Positions 20,893-31,705 of a stretch of DNA of 64,000 bases are shown in pieces. The stretch is from Dipteris shenzhenensis. Its lineage: Eukaryota > Polypodiophyta > Polypodiopsida > Gleicheniales. Where the stretch lies: assembly GCA_047967505.1 (NCBI GenBank), contig CM106541.1; one strand, given 5' to 3'. Every line of letters begins with the position of its first letter. Within the stretch, counting starts at the first letter, position 1. Under the pieces are notes generated by a model that saw only the letters and a list, made by a program, of their open reading frames with translations, searched no databases and was not told where the DNA came from. Both the position numbers and the translations under genes were made by a program.

Positions 20893-21921
20893 CTCATCAG
20901 ACGTCTGCAGGAGTTAGGCTACGACTCGGTGATTATTTGGGCAGTAGTAGCTCTCTATGAGCGGGTGACGGGGCAGGTCAGGATTGGCACCAGCTGGACC
21001 CCAGAGATCACGAGCACTATCGGAGTCAAACAAGGATGTCCCTTGTCACCGACTCTATTTGGCCTCTACATCGACGAGCTCGAGACCACCATCAGGACAC
21101 TCAGAGGTGCAGGCTGCTCTCTTGCGGAGGCTGTCATCCAGATTCTCCTATACGCAGACGATGTAGTACTACTATCCTCTTCTGCTACTGGTCTTCAGTG
21201 ACACCTGGATGGACTTTAGGTCTTCTGTGATACACATGACTTGAAGGTCAACCTTGGGAAAACCAAGGTGATGATCTTCAACACTTCGAGACCCGCTATG
21301 CACCGAGAGCAGTTCCTCTTCACCGGCGACCCTGTTGAGATAGTTGACTCTTACACATACTTGGGCGTTGTCTTCTCAGGCCCAATCTTCACGATGCGCC
21401 CGGCCATGCAGGCCAGGATCAGCCGGGGATACGCCGCTCTTGCCAGGCTGGAGCGACAGTGCTACCACTCCCACTTCCAGGACCCACGGACCAAGTCTCT
21501 CCTTTTTGATTCTTTGGTCCGCCCAGCAGGCATGTACGGTAGCCCTTGGTGGGGAGTCGACCTTTCAGACAGGGCTCGAGTTGAGCGCCTACAGATACTG
21601 ATGTTTGCTCGGATGATCCGTAGCAAACCATCGGTACCACACCAGATCATTCTAGCAGAGTTCGGCGCCTCACCCCTACAGCTTGATGCGGCTTTTCAGG
21701 CTATCACCTATCTCCACAGAGTCAGGGATTTCAGCTCCTCCGCTGACGGTCGCCTCCGCCTACCTTGGTTAGCCCTATCCTCCTCTATGGCCTTATCCGT
21801 TGATGGGGACCAGCGATGCTGGTATAGTCGTCTTTCCAGTTGGTTCACCCGACTGGTTAGACCGGTTGCCTCCTTTTCAGTACAGCCTCGACGGTCCACC
21901 ATCTCCCCTCTCCCCCACTGA
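20893..21921 (+). pseudogene. LINE-A ORF2 (A2): RT palm and thumb
   Basis: This continues ORF2 after the 20890 stop: GYDSVIIWAVVALYERV, GVKQGCPLSPTLFGLYIDEL, LLYADDVVLLSS (YADD about 21150-21161), then two further stops near 21199 and 21217. The next stretch, VNLGKTKVMIFNTSR to 21921, holds the thumb region. Around 21850 a short deletion relative to A0 (GGCCTCGACT lost) shifts the frame. All RT catalytic Asp codons are present. Confidence 0.82.
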
Positions 21922-22003
21922 CCAGGAGGTCAACCGGCTCATTCGAGCGGATCTGCTCTAGCTCCACACCTGGCGGACATGGTTTCTTCACCCCGAGCTT
22001 CCT

Positions 22004-22557
22004 GTGAAGCTCGACTTCTACCGCCGACACTGCCTCAAGATCTCACAGGAGGGCTTCATCACACCTTCGGGTTACACACAGCTTCATCCACCACATGCGC
22101 TCCGGATCTCCCTCGGTCAGTTTAGGGTCCGGGTTACACACAGCTTCATCTACCACATGCGCTCCGGATCTCCCTCGGTCAGTTTAGGGTCTCGTCACAC
22201 CGATTACGGATCGAGAGCGGACGCGCAGAGGGTATCCCACGAGAGGACCGCCTTTGCCCACTTTGCGACTTGCAGGAGATCGAGTCGGAGGAGCACTTTG
22301 CTTTCAGATGTCCTATCTATGATGCCATTCGAGGCCGATACCACTGCCTCTTCGGCAACGGATTCGGCTCCCTCCCACACATGCTGCAGTTCCCGGATCA
22401 GCGATGCCTAGCCGCTTTCTTACATGAGATGACTCGCCACCGAGATACCTCTCTCCAAGCACGGCGACACGAGCAGCACACACAGCGTGAGGACACCCAA
22501 CGGCCTATCACTGACTTCTTTCAGTCACAGGATACCTCTTCTCAGTCTAGCCGATGA
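22004..22557 (+). pseudogene. LINE-A ORF2 (A2): C-terminal finger, frame-disrupted
   Basis: The homologue of 10290-10790 in A0: KLDFYRRHCLKISQEGF, then a 62-bp duplication that shifts the frame, then EIESEEHFAFRCPIYDAIRG in the finger region. The terminal CP of the finger is kept here (FRCP). The Cys pair before it is partly lost. Confidence 0.78.
22069..22192 (+). repeat. 62-bp tandem duplication in A2
   Basis: Two 62-bp units (22069-22130, 22131-22192) begin GGGTTACACACAGCTTCATC and differ at a few bases. A0 and A1 have one unit. Since 62 is not a multiple of three, it disrupts ORF2. Confidence 0.92.
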
Positions 22558-22731
22558 CGCGGACGTGAGCGAGAGCCAGAGCCACGACAACTGCGTCAGC
22601 GGACAGACTCACACATCCAGGTCCATGACATCTCGTCTCTGCTCTCTGCCCGCCCCACCGGGGTTACCGTTGCCCTCATCCACAGGGCCACCCGCCGCCC
22701 CCGACGACCGAGCTCGACTAGGCCGCGTGAC

Positions 22732-22806
22732 GTCAGAGGCCAATCATCTATCGCAGGGTTTTTTCCGACCTCCCATTTGACGGCCCTTGTATGATTGGTC
22801 TCTGAC
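22732..22806 (+). repeat. Long hairpin in LINE-A 3' UTR (copy A2)
   Basis: GTCAGAGGCCAATCAT (22732-22747) and ATGATTGGTCTCTGAC (22791-22806) form the same 16-bp stem as in A0; loop bases differ at several positions while the stem is unchanged. Confidence 0.85.
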
Positions 22807-23034
22807 GATCACCACCTGCACATGTATACTGTATCTCCCCCCTTTGCCCCATTTTTGGCGCCCCCCCTTCTTTTTTGTATCATCTGGAGGTAGACACATA
22901 TTTTTTGTATCAGGACTAGACACACAGTCCTTCATAACCTCTTTTTTGTAGAAACGGTTGGTTGGCCCGTTTTGAGACCACCGCCGTTATGAGACCACCA
23001 CCGTTATGCTCATTGTATCAGTTATCTTTAGTCT

Positions 23035-23095
23035 CATAGACCTTCACGGTCTACCGAAGACTTTAATAAACTTTCTTTCTTTCTTTCTTTCTCAT
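23035..23095 (+). other. 3'-terminal stem-loop, CTTTAATAAA and CTTT tail of A2
   Basis: AGACC (23038-23042) pairs with GGTCT (23048-23052) around a TTCAC loop. CTTTAATAAA follows at 23061-23070, then about six CTTT units. Against A1 (GGCC/GGCC) the second pair changes from G-C to A-U. Confidence 0.68.
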
Positions 23096-23254
23096 GTATG
23101 GCCATTTATTGCCTTCATTTGCCGACTACAATGTAGGTATTTTATAATAATTCGGAGTTCCTTAATGCACTCTTTGGAAATGTCTTTGTATGGATTTAAT
23201 GTGTGAAGAGCAAATGGCACAATATGAGATGTGTCAATGCAAGAATTTGACTTC

Positions 23255-23898
23255 TGGCCTCAGGTATCCTATGAGAGACTTGACTCCTCTCGAGCCATTT
23301 TGGTTCGACATCATCAGATTGAGTCCTGTTCGTTGGATGTGGTACCACACCTTCCTTTTACAGATGTACATGCCTCTGTGGATACTTCTTGGGAGATTTT
23401 AGCGAGCATAGCATCCTGGCATATCTGGAGAGCGAGATGCATAGAGGCTATGGAGGGTACTCAGGTTCATCCCTCGCACACTTTGGCTAGTATCTAGACA
23501 GACACCGTACATACTTTGATGGCCATATGGATGAGTATACAAGGAGACTCTCGTGCAGCCTCAACTACGAGGGCTTCTTTCTTCAGGGAATGGAAGGATT
23601 CTCCTTTCTTCTCTGAGACTCCCACAGGGTTGAGGTGGCACTTTCAGCCTCAGCCTTGGTTGTTTTCCACCTCAACTAGGAGGGCTTCTTTCTTCAGGGA
23701 ATGGAAGGATTCTCCTTTCTTCTCTGAGACTCCCACAAGGTTGAGGTGGCACTTTCAGCCTCAGCCTTGGTTGTTTTCCACCTCACTTTGAGGGGGTTTT
23801 ATTTATCCTCATGATTTCATGATGTTGTATTTCCGCTCAGAGCTTGCTCTAGCGAGTTTCTTTCTTACTTAATAGAAGTCTCTTTTTTGAAAAAAAAA
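23255..23898 (+). mobile_element. LINE-B copy B3, 3' end with target-site duplication
   Basis: This is a 5'-truncated LINE-B holding the last part of ORF2 (SWEILASIASWHIWRARCIEA, FFREWKDSPFFSETPTGLRW), 3' UTR, AATAGAAGTCTCTTTTTTG and A10. It is flanked by 14-bp repeats AAGAATTTGACTTC (23241-23254) and AAGAATCTGACTTC (23899-23912), one mismatch. A 111-bp in-frame duplication lies inside. Confidence 0.9.
23560..23781 (+). repeat. 111-bp in-frame tandem duplication in B3
   Basis: Units 23560-23670 and 23671-23781 begin CTCAACTA and end TTGTTTTCCAC, differing at about three bases. 37 codons are repeated in frame; other LINE-B copies have one unit. Confidence 0.92.
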
Positions 23899-23912
23899 AA
23901 GAATCTGACTTC

Positions 23913-24489
23913 CAACTAATGTAGCAGAAAGAATTTGTTAATGTGGAACGAGATTCCATTAAGCAAATGCCAATGCTTAAGAGTCCTCCTTATATGAAAC
24001 TTAAAATATGGAAAGCAACCAAAGAAGTGGTCCAATGCACTATAGTCTTGAAAGGGAAGGTGCCTAGAGGTGACGTGCAAAAGCTAGTCACATAAGAAAT
24101 GTTTTTTTGGCATGGTATACAAAGATTTTCCAAGGTGAAAAGATTGGATCAAGAACTTGTGGGAGTTCTATTGAGTTTGTCTAATAGGATCTTCTATTCT
24201 ATTACAACATAGGAAAAAAGTAATAACGTCTTGTCCCAAGGTCTACAAGCTCTGACATTTCATCCATAGCAAATTTTGAAGAGAGGCATGGTTTGGCTTT
24301 TAAAAATATTTGTATAATTATTATATCTAAAGAGAAAATGGCATAGTAAATTTTTTTTAACGTTTTGTACAAAGGTCTACAAGGTGTGAGATTCCAGTCC
24401 ACAACAAATAGAGAAGCATGCCAATTTATCTTGAACTATGATTTCTCTTAGTCATTTTCCATCAACTTAGTGTATCTTTGCCTTTACAG
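23913..24489 (+). other. Presumed SCPL intron sequence
   Basis: AT-rich sequence between the B3 target duplication and the SCPL exon. No ORF or repeat that I recognise. It ends in a pyrimidine-rich tract and CAG (24487-24489), a good splice acceptor. Confidence 0.5.
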
Positions 24490-24555
24490 GATATGCATAT
24501 TGCACGTCAATGGTTGAACAATCCATCAGTTCGAGAGGCAATTCATGCTTTACCT
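24490..24555 (+). CDS. SCPL: Serine carboxypeptidase-like (S10) exon a
   Basis: A 66-bp exon encodes 22 residues, DMHIARQWLNNPSVREAIHA plus LP. This is the conserved stretch in which plant S10 carboxypeptidases have a WLNxPxVRxAIHA motif, in the insertion and helical region before the catalytic Asp. The acceptor is TTTGCCTTTACAG ending at 24489; the donor is GTATGC from 24556; both phases are 0. The 5' exons with the substrate-binding and catalytic Ser motifs are not visible in the window. The motif set resembles the SCPL20 type by memory of the family; I have no alignment. No stop or frameshift. Confidence 0.85.
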
Positions 24556-24556
24556 G

Positions 24557-24559
24557 TAT

Positions 24560-24626
<67 letters not shown>
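24557..24626 (+). repeat. (CT)n microsatellite at intron start
   Basis: About 33 CT units begin 5 bases after the GT splice donor of SCPL exon a. It resembles the tail microsatellites of LINE-A, but no LINE-A sequence adjoins it. Confidence 0.95.
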
Positions 24627-24630
<4 letters not shown>

Positions 24631-25520
24631 TTTTACATATTGAGGATAACTTTTTGTAGCGCTGCATTTTGTGATCAACAATGTTGCAATTTTTTGCCAT
24701 TATCCCATGATCCTATTGGGTGTCGCAGTGGAGTTACCAATCCATATAACACCACCCCCCTGCCCCATCCCCCCACCCCGTGTGTATGTGGGTGGCATGG
24801 GGGGGGGGCATGATGTGTATGTGTGGGTATGGGTCTTGGGTTTTGAAAGGGGGGAGGGGTGGTGCGTGTCTGCAACAAAAGGTGTGAGGAACTTAATTTG
24901 TGTCCTAAGTGGGTGGATTTACTCAAAAGACGAAAAGCCACATCTCATCATGGACACTTCTCTACAAGCATAAAGTGTTGTGACTAAATGAAAAGCATAG
25001 TATATTGCAACAAACTTGATTATGACACTCTAAAAGTAATATTGTTCTAAGTGTCTGTATTTTACGAACCCTAAATTCCAACTATGACATTTGCACTATG
25101 AAGGTTAGGTTCCAATGTCCAACTAAGGAAATTAGAAAGGCTAGGTGTTAATTAGGCTTGTCTTGCTTTCCATGGGCCACATTTTCAAGGAAGTTCTGAG
25201 TTGAAAATGAAGCAAAAAGAACCAACAAAGCTAGCCATTGTTCAAATGGCATCATCTTGTACTTAACTCAACAATACATACATCACCCTACACACAAAGG
25301 ATGTATATAGTAGAGATAAAAACTAACTTCAACTGAGAAGGATCTAGAATCCTAGCTCTCACTCTTCTAACAAAACACCCCGCCCTTCCGTTCCCTTTTA
25401 AGTTAAAACAAAATGGGAAAAAAAAAACCAATGTCCCTCATCCTCACATCTAATATGTCCTTTGGCTACCAACTCCCTGCTACTGTAGCTATTTAGTAGG
25501 CTATTCGATGTCCCCACCCC
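24627..25520 (+). other. SCPL intron, unclassified
   Basis: Starts with G/T-rich low complexity (24750-24860, including G10) and continues as AT-rich sequence. I see no gene, structural RNA or recognisable element. Confidence 0.4.
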
Positions 25521-25524
25521 CTGG

Positions 25525-26790
25525 GAATTTTTTTCTGGAAGAGATTGATAGGCACCTTGTGGTGTGAATGACCTCATACTTGATGATCATGGTAGACCCC
25601 TTGGTGTTTCTTGTTACATGCAACACTCCAGATAAAAAAGTGGACCTGCTTCCTCTGTGGGTTCATGGAAGGATTCCAAAAACCTTCCAAATGATCGTAA
25701 CCTTAGTTGGTAAGTCACCTCAAAGAAAAATTGAGCCTTAGATTGGGTTCTCACAAACGGAAGAACTTACCGTTACTCTTTATGGCTTGGTGCTCGCGTA
25801 TCCTATTTCAAGTCATAGGGCTTTGACGAGGTTCAAATGGGGATTCCTTAATCTTCAATGTTCACTTTGGGGACCAATTATTGAAGTCTAGGGATGAGGA
25901 TAACCTTGTGAACGTTGTTTTTTAGCATTTAGAAGTTTTGGGTCACGTGGAGCAGTGTTTCTTCACTTTAGGTTGATACCTAGCCTAGATCCCATTCCCT
26001 TGGGTTCATGGAGGTGTCCCCATACAATATTTGCAATCGGACCCTAGGTAGTGGGAGTGATGCTACAAGGAACCATGAGAAGAGACTCCCTTTCTTCTGC
26101 TACATGGTTAGCGATGCCAGGAGGTCTCAGCTCGGTCTTAGGGCCTTGAAGCCCACCAGAGCTCAATCGGTGGGAGAGTTATACAGTCTTGCAAAAATCT
26201 TGTTAAAGAAGGCTCTGGAAGCTCCTTAGGTAGAAAAATCACTATTTTCTTTTGGCTTTCTATTCATAGAGGGATTGCAATGAAACCTATGGAGGTCTAG
26301 GTTTGGATCAGCCCCTACTTGCCCTCGTTGCCTTTTTGTTGAGGAGGCCATTCAGCATTGTTTATGGGATTGCAGACAGGCAAAGGTAATTTGAAAGGGG
26401 ATTGTTGGACTCTTGAGTCTTTTGTTCCTCTTCTTCATGGCCTGGTGCTCAGTGGCTTGGCTATATTTTTTGGGCCCTCAGATCTTTTATGAGAGTCATA
26501 GCTCTTCTTGGTCTCTTTCAATGTGATGACACTTAGTTGAGTCATGCTCTTTGGATGATGTTCCCCCTTCTTCTTACATTCCTGCTCATGCCTCGATGGA
26601 CACTTTTTGAGTGATATTACTGAGTATTTCAGTGTGGCATATATGGAGATCTAGATGCACAGAGGCACTTGATGACTCCTAGGTCCACCCTTCTCACACC
26701 TTGGCCAGTATTTGGACAGACACTGTAGACACGTTGATGGCCATTTGGTTGAGGGTCTTCCTGGGCGGCATCATTTTCATGAAGGGACAA
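25525..26790 (+). mobile_element. LINE-B copy B4, old and decayed
   Basis: Recognised by nucleotide similarity to B7: GGAAGAGATTGATAGGCA at 25538 matches 29898. Later stretches encode FFCYMVSDARRSQLG and the zf-RVT block (Cys-Pro-Arg-Cys, EEAIQHCLWDCRQAK). Many small indels break every frame. It lacks RT and the 3' tail; the 3' side ends near 26790 against Copia sequence. Confidence 0.8.
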
Positions 26791-26799
26791 GAGAGTGCA

Positions 26800-27810
26800 A
26801 CACATGAGTAGGAGAGCAAAGAACTCAGTTGTACTTAGTGAGAATTGTAAATACACGCACTGTTATTTATACCCTGGCACTAGTACATTGAAAAATAATA
26901 TAACCTATTCTATGACTAGGTGGCTGCTTAGACCTCTTCTTTAAGGTATCCATCAAGAAAAGCAGCCTTTACATCCATCTGGTACACTGACCATCCATGA
27001 ATTGTAGCAAGAGAAGCAACACAATGCATTGTGATCATTTAGTAACGGCAGCAAATATTTGCTCACAGTCAATCCCTTCCTCTTGTGCATAGGATTGTGC
27101 TAAAAGTCTTGCTTTATACTTTTCCACTTCACCATTGGCATGGTATTTAATCTTGTACTCCCATTTGATGCCAATCATGGACCTTCATATCCGAGATCCA
27201 TGCGTCATTCTTCCAGATCTCATTTCTGATTCCATTGCATCCAGCGATAATGGATTGCTCATAGCAACTTTGAAACATGTAGGCTCACTTGGAGCTTGCA
27301 TCACTATGCTCATTAATTAAAAGTTGACCTGATTTAGCCTTTTGATGGCTGCCCATGTCCTACCAAGCAAAGGTTGGTCACTAGAATCTTGAATAGTACC
27401 TGTTGCCTATATCGGGACTGGGTTTTCTGTGTGTACAAAGGCTGAATCTGTTTTGTCCTGGAATACACCTTCAAGTCCTCATTTGTGGCATCAAATGTGG
27501 GCATTTCTTGCTCTCTTCCCTTGAAAGGCTAGAGGAAGATGTATGCTCGTCCTCCTGCTCAAATCAGAAAAAGAAAGTATGTCAAGTGGCATGCCGTCCG
27601 TGTCTATCATTTCTGCGACATTTTGTTGGAGTGATTCCTCTTCTTTCAAAATCACATCTCTACAAACAATGATGGAACTTGTGATTGGATTCCAAAGTTT
27701 GAAGCCCTTGCTTGCCAAGCTGTAATCCACAAAAAATCAATTTATTGCCTTATCATCAAGCATTTTGCAGTGTTGTTTGTCAACCAAAGGGTAGCAATAG
27801 AACCAAAAAT
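26800..27810 (-). mobile_element. Ty1/Copia pol remnant, integrase C-terminus and RT
   Basis: On the minus strand 27491-27800 encodes YSLASKGFKLWNPITSSIIV and CRDVILKEEES, the conserved end of Copia integrase (GYS..KGYRLWDP..). Further left, 26930-27330 gives YKARLLAQGYAQEEGIDCEQ-like sequence and WM.AAFL.GYLK, the Copia RT start (K-AF-LNG). Frames are broken. LINE-B copy B5 cuts it at 27811, so the rest of integrase is missing. Confidence 0.82.
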
Positions 27811-28396
27811 TCTTTTTTTTGCAAAAAAGAGACTTCTATTAAGTATTAAAGAAAACCGTTAGAGCAAGCTCCATACGGGAATACAAAATACACCATGCAA
27901 TGCATGAAAAGCTCAAGAGCCAAAAAGAAAGGATTGGGGCTGATAGTGCCATCTCAATCCGGTAGCAACCTCCGAGAAAAAGGGAGAACCCCTCCAAACT
28001 CGAAGAAACACAGTCCTCCTAGAAGAGGCTGCCCATGAAAGGCCCTACATGCTAACCCATATGGCTATCAAAGTGTGAACCGTGTCACTCCAAATACCCG
28101 TGAACACCTGTGATGGGTGTATCTGGGTGTCATCCAAGGCCTCTGTGCATCTGGCTCTCCAAATGTGCCGAGAGGAAATGCTAGCCAAAATCTCCCAAGA
28201 GGTGTCCACTGAAACATGTGAAGCTCTGAAAGGAGTATGTGGTACATCCTGAAGAGAGCAGGGCTCTATCTCCTGTCAGCAGATCGAGAGTGCCCAAGAA
28301 GAAGGCTCACCTTCATAAAACACTTGGGGCCCAGTAAGGGATAACCATGCGACCGAGCCCCAACTCCTTTCCAAACAATTCTTGCTTGATTGCAGT
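27811..28396 (-). mobile_element. LINE-B copy B5, 3' end
   Basis: The tail TTTTTTTTGCAAAAAAGAGAC at the left edge, then AGACTTCTATTAAGTATTAAAG and LINE-B 3' UTR and ORF2 end in reverse. The 5' side ends near 28396 with a small internal deletion at about 28362. It is inserted into the Copia remnant. Confidence 0.82.
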
Positions 28397-28479
28397 TCTA
28401 TTTCATAGGCGGTGGCTGCAGATGTCTATGATTAGAGCTTATCATAGTGCGGTCGGTATGAATGCATTTACGGATGGGT

Positions 28480-29060
28480 GACTCTAGGATCAACATCTTG
28501 AATGTATACGTCTTAGGTTGTTTGACAGTAGTAGCGCCCAACATTTTGGAGGCGGCTGACTGACTGAGACCCTCCTTGGTGTGAACTCATGGATTGTTGG
28601 AAGTGATTTCAACAACCTAGGAGGACAAGCAGGGTGGAGCTTCTTTCTTGGTGATGCATGTGTCCAAGAGGAGCCCGTGGAAGCGGTTCATCTTTGCGAT
28701 CGATTTGTGGCAGGCACCCTTGGCGAGAGGTTGAGTTTTCCAAAGTTTCTGGTGGCCTCTACTTTTTGTTTGGGTAGTGTCGGCATCATGGACTTCTTGA
28801 GAGATTGGATAGGTTCTATGTGGGTGATTGGGTGATGCATAAAGAGGGAGCCACCGACATTTTGGCAAGTACCACCACTCACCGATCTACACCTATAGCA
28901 GCCTTGTCGAGGACTCGCCCAGAAAGGGGTCCACATTTTAGATACCTTGTTCTAGAAGGAGCTACAACAGGCTATCATATAGATTTTCTAGCAGCCCGAG
29001 ACCCCATGGAGGGACTTTGGGCCCTGTGGGGAAAAAGCAGATGCGATTAAAAGGCAAGCA
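28480..29060 (+). pseudogene. Decayed LINE-B endonuclease (+)
   Basis: Plus-strand matches to LINE-B EN: SWIVGSDFNN (GDFN equivalent) at about 28581, DRFYVGDWVMHKEGATDI at about 28806 (B1 has DRFYVDDWALDRGGT), and a TTTHRSTP remnant of the SDHFPV motif. Frames shift several times. No ORF1 or RT is attached. Confidence 0.7.
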
Positions 29061-29645
29061 ACTGTGGTCTTAGTCTCTCTGCCATTGGCAGCACCTCTTT
29101 CAGGAATGCGAGAGAGCATTGAGACGAGACCGATGCTTCCACACGTATATGCATGAGACTTGCTATCATGCATTTGTATAAGGGTAAATACTTCTCTTCC
29201 CGCGCCTGCTTCATTGTGTATGACCCCTTCTAGCTTGAGGGATATTTCCTAACAATCAGTTTCTACAGTCTGGTCACCAATTCTGGGGATTTTATTGTGT
29301 CAGCAAATTTGCAACTGATCATCACGAGTATCCATTGCATATCATCCTTTAGAGGTTTTATGTGCTACATATTTGCAAATCAAAGAAGCCAAAATGTGTG
29401 AGTAGATATCTGCCCATGGAGATGATATTGCGGCCATATCATTTGATATTGCCATTTTTTGCTATATCTCTATGCTCAGTTCATGCATCCATAACGGGTC
29501 TTTGCTCTCTGCTTAAATGAGTGTTTGTGTGGAACTTGTCCTTCCATTCAAGGCAAAGCTTCAAACCATAGAAAGTGATAAAGTATGTTGTAGACAAATG
29601 TCACAATAATCTTAGGCATTTTTTAAAATTAAGGTTTTTAAACTA
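29061..29645 (+). other. SCPL intron, unclassified
   Basis: AT-rich sequence without a recognisable element or gene. Confidence 0.4.
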
Positions 29646-31428
29646 AGTACAGTGCAGAGCTTTACTTTGCAAGATGGTGGTGTGGGGACTTATGCCAGGG
29701 CAAGAACCGTGGAAGGACTTTCTTATTAGCAGCATACAGAGGTGCACACCTTCTTCAATGGATGAGCAGTGTTAGGTGGATCTTCACCACAACACACCTC
29801 AGATCACCTTCGTCCCCTCTCATGGTTGCCATTCTGAAAGCTTGGGCCAGTTTCAGAAGCACTCTTCAGATGATTCCTCCCTTCTCTCGGGAAGAGATTG
29901 ATAGGCAACCCATCATGTGGAATGACAATATTTTAGATGATCATGGCAGACCACTGGGTGCCTCACTCTACATGCAGTGGTCCAGGTGGGAGAGGGGACC
30001 TGCATCATCTATGGGGTCTTGGAAAGCTTTCCGCAGGCTTCCAGAGGAGACCAAATCAAGGTTGACAGGACATCTCAGAGGGAGTGCAGGGAGGATCTTG
30101 CAGATTGAGGCAGCCCTTCCAGAGGTTTGGGTAGACACAGATGATATGCCACTCACTTCCTCCACTTGGGCAGGTACTTTTACGAGAGGCGGTGTTCCGC
30201 TTCAGGTTTTGGCCTTTCGAGATGCACAGGAGGATGCTTTAGTTTTTAGTGTCCAGGATGGTGGCAGATTGCTCAGGTCCACAGAGGACATCTTACTTGA
30301 GTCTGCTTTTCAGCCTATCAGGGTTGTAGATCTTTTGGTGCAGGGATCAGATTCAAAGTGGTTCCTCGACCCAGACCCCCAGCTTCTCTCTACCGGATCT
30401 TGGAGACTTTGGCTCTACGGGGGAGTTCCCATTAGGTATTTGCAGTGGGACCCCGAAGAGTGGGAGTGGATTGATGCAGGGCATCGAGGGAAGAGCATCC
30501 CCTTCTTTCGTTACACGGTCAGTAATGCCAGGAGATATCAGCTCAGTAGTAGAGGTTGGAGACCTTCCAGAGTTCCTCATTGGGAGACATTTGATATCAC
30601 TGCGGATCTGCAGAGGTGCTTCTGGAGGAGACTCTGAAAATCCCACAGGAATAGAAAGATCACTATCTTCTTTTGGCTTTCTATCCATGGTGGGATTGCA
30701 GTGAACCTTTGGAGGTCCAGGTTCGGAGCCGACCCTACTTGCCCTCGATGCCTCTCTGCTTCGGAGACTATTCAGCATTGCTTATGGGATTGCAGACAAG
30801 CGAGGATGATTTGGATGGGGGTAGCCAGGATTTTCAGTCACTTTGCCCACTCCCCATTTTTTATGACATGGGGCTCAGTGGCTTGGCTTTCTCTTACAGG
30901 GCCTTAGGTATTCTATGAGAGATCTGACTCCTCTCGGTCCATTTCGGTTCGACGTCATCGGACTGAGTCCTGTTCGTTGGATGTGGTACCACACCTTCCT
31001 TTTACAACTGTACATGCCTCTATGGATACTTCTTGGGAGATTCTAGCGAGCATAGCATCCTGGCATATCAGGAGAGCCAGATGCACAGAGGCTTTGGAGG
31101 GTACTCACGTTCATCCCTCGCACACATTGGCTAGTATCTGGACAGACACCGTACATACTTTGATGGCCGTATGGACGGGTATGCAGGGAGACTCCCGTGC
31201 AGCCTCAGCTAGGAGGGCTTCTTTCTTCAGGGAATGGAAGGATTCTCCTTTCTTCTCTGAGACTACTACAGGGTTGAGGTGGCACTTTCAGCCTCAGCCT
31301 TGGTTGTTTTCCACCTCACTCTGAGGGGGTTTTTTATTTATCCTCATGATTTCATGATGTATTCCGCTTTGAGCTTGCTCTTGCGGGTTTTCTCTCTTAC
31401 TTAATAGAAGTCTCTTTCTTGGGGAAAA
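29646..31428 (+). mobile_element. LINE-B copy B7, 5'-truncated with tail
   Basis: Begins at TACAGTGCAGAGCTTTACTTTG, within ORF2 past the RT, and ends AATAGAAGTCTCTTTCTTGGGG and A9 at 31428. CTAAG occurs at both edges, too short to count as a firm target duplication. It lies 280 bp before SCPL exon b. Confidence 0.88.
29762..31324 (+). pseudogene. LINE-B ORF2 C-terminal half with zf-RVT
   Basis: One frame of about 520 codons, interrupted by TGA at 30636 and TAG near 30906. It carries a long C-terminal region (PIMWNDNILDDHGRPLGASL, RYLQWDPEEWEWIDAGHRG) and the zf-RVT domain: RKITIFFWLSIHGGIAV, then CPRCLSASETIQHCLWDC with a clear CPxC and HxxWxC pattern. The TGA stands where other copies have the Trp of LWKS. 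The domain is found at the end of plant L1 RTs and is thought to bind nucleic acid. Confidence 0.85.
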
Positions 31429-31705
31429 AAAAAGCTAAGGCCCACTTTTCAGACTATGCTACTTTCCAGCTTTAGAAGATTTGCACTCCCATGTACTTTT
31501 TGCATTTAGCATGATTTTCAGTTTTAATGCTTGAGGTTCACAATACCTACAGATTTGATGTGTATTTTCTCTTAATCCCTTGATGCCTGATGAATTATTC
31601 ACTTTTTTTTGCATTTCAAGAACTGTGAATCACATTATTACCACAAGTTTTGTTACCTGCAGTCTCTAAAACAGAACTCTAAACAGATTGTCTCGATTAA
31701 TGCAG

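Larger units (their letters stand above)
17191..23095 (+). mobile_element. LINE-A copy A2, full length but mutated
   Basis: This is the third element of the array: C-rich 5' UTR with tandem units (17191-17660), ORF1 (17808-18989), ORF2 EN and RT (18979-21921), C-terminal finger (22260-22557), 3' UTR with two hairpins, CTTTAATAAA (23061-23070) and a CTTT tail to 23095. It carries several stops, a frameshift near 21850 and a 62-bp duplication. Its last 1.9 kb is about 95 percent identical to A0 by eye, whereas A1 is clearly another subfamily. Confidence 0.9.

Noticed and set aside
29642-31434. CTAAG on both sides of B7 as a target duplication
   Set aside because: Five bases are too short to distinguish from chance, and the 5' border is uncertain by a few bases.
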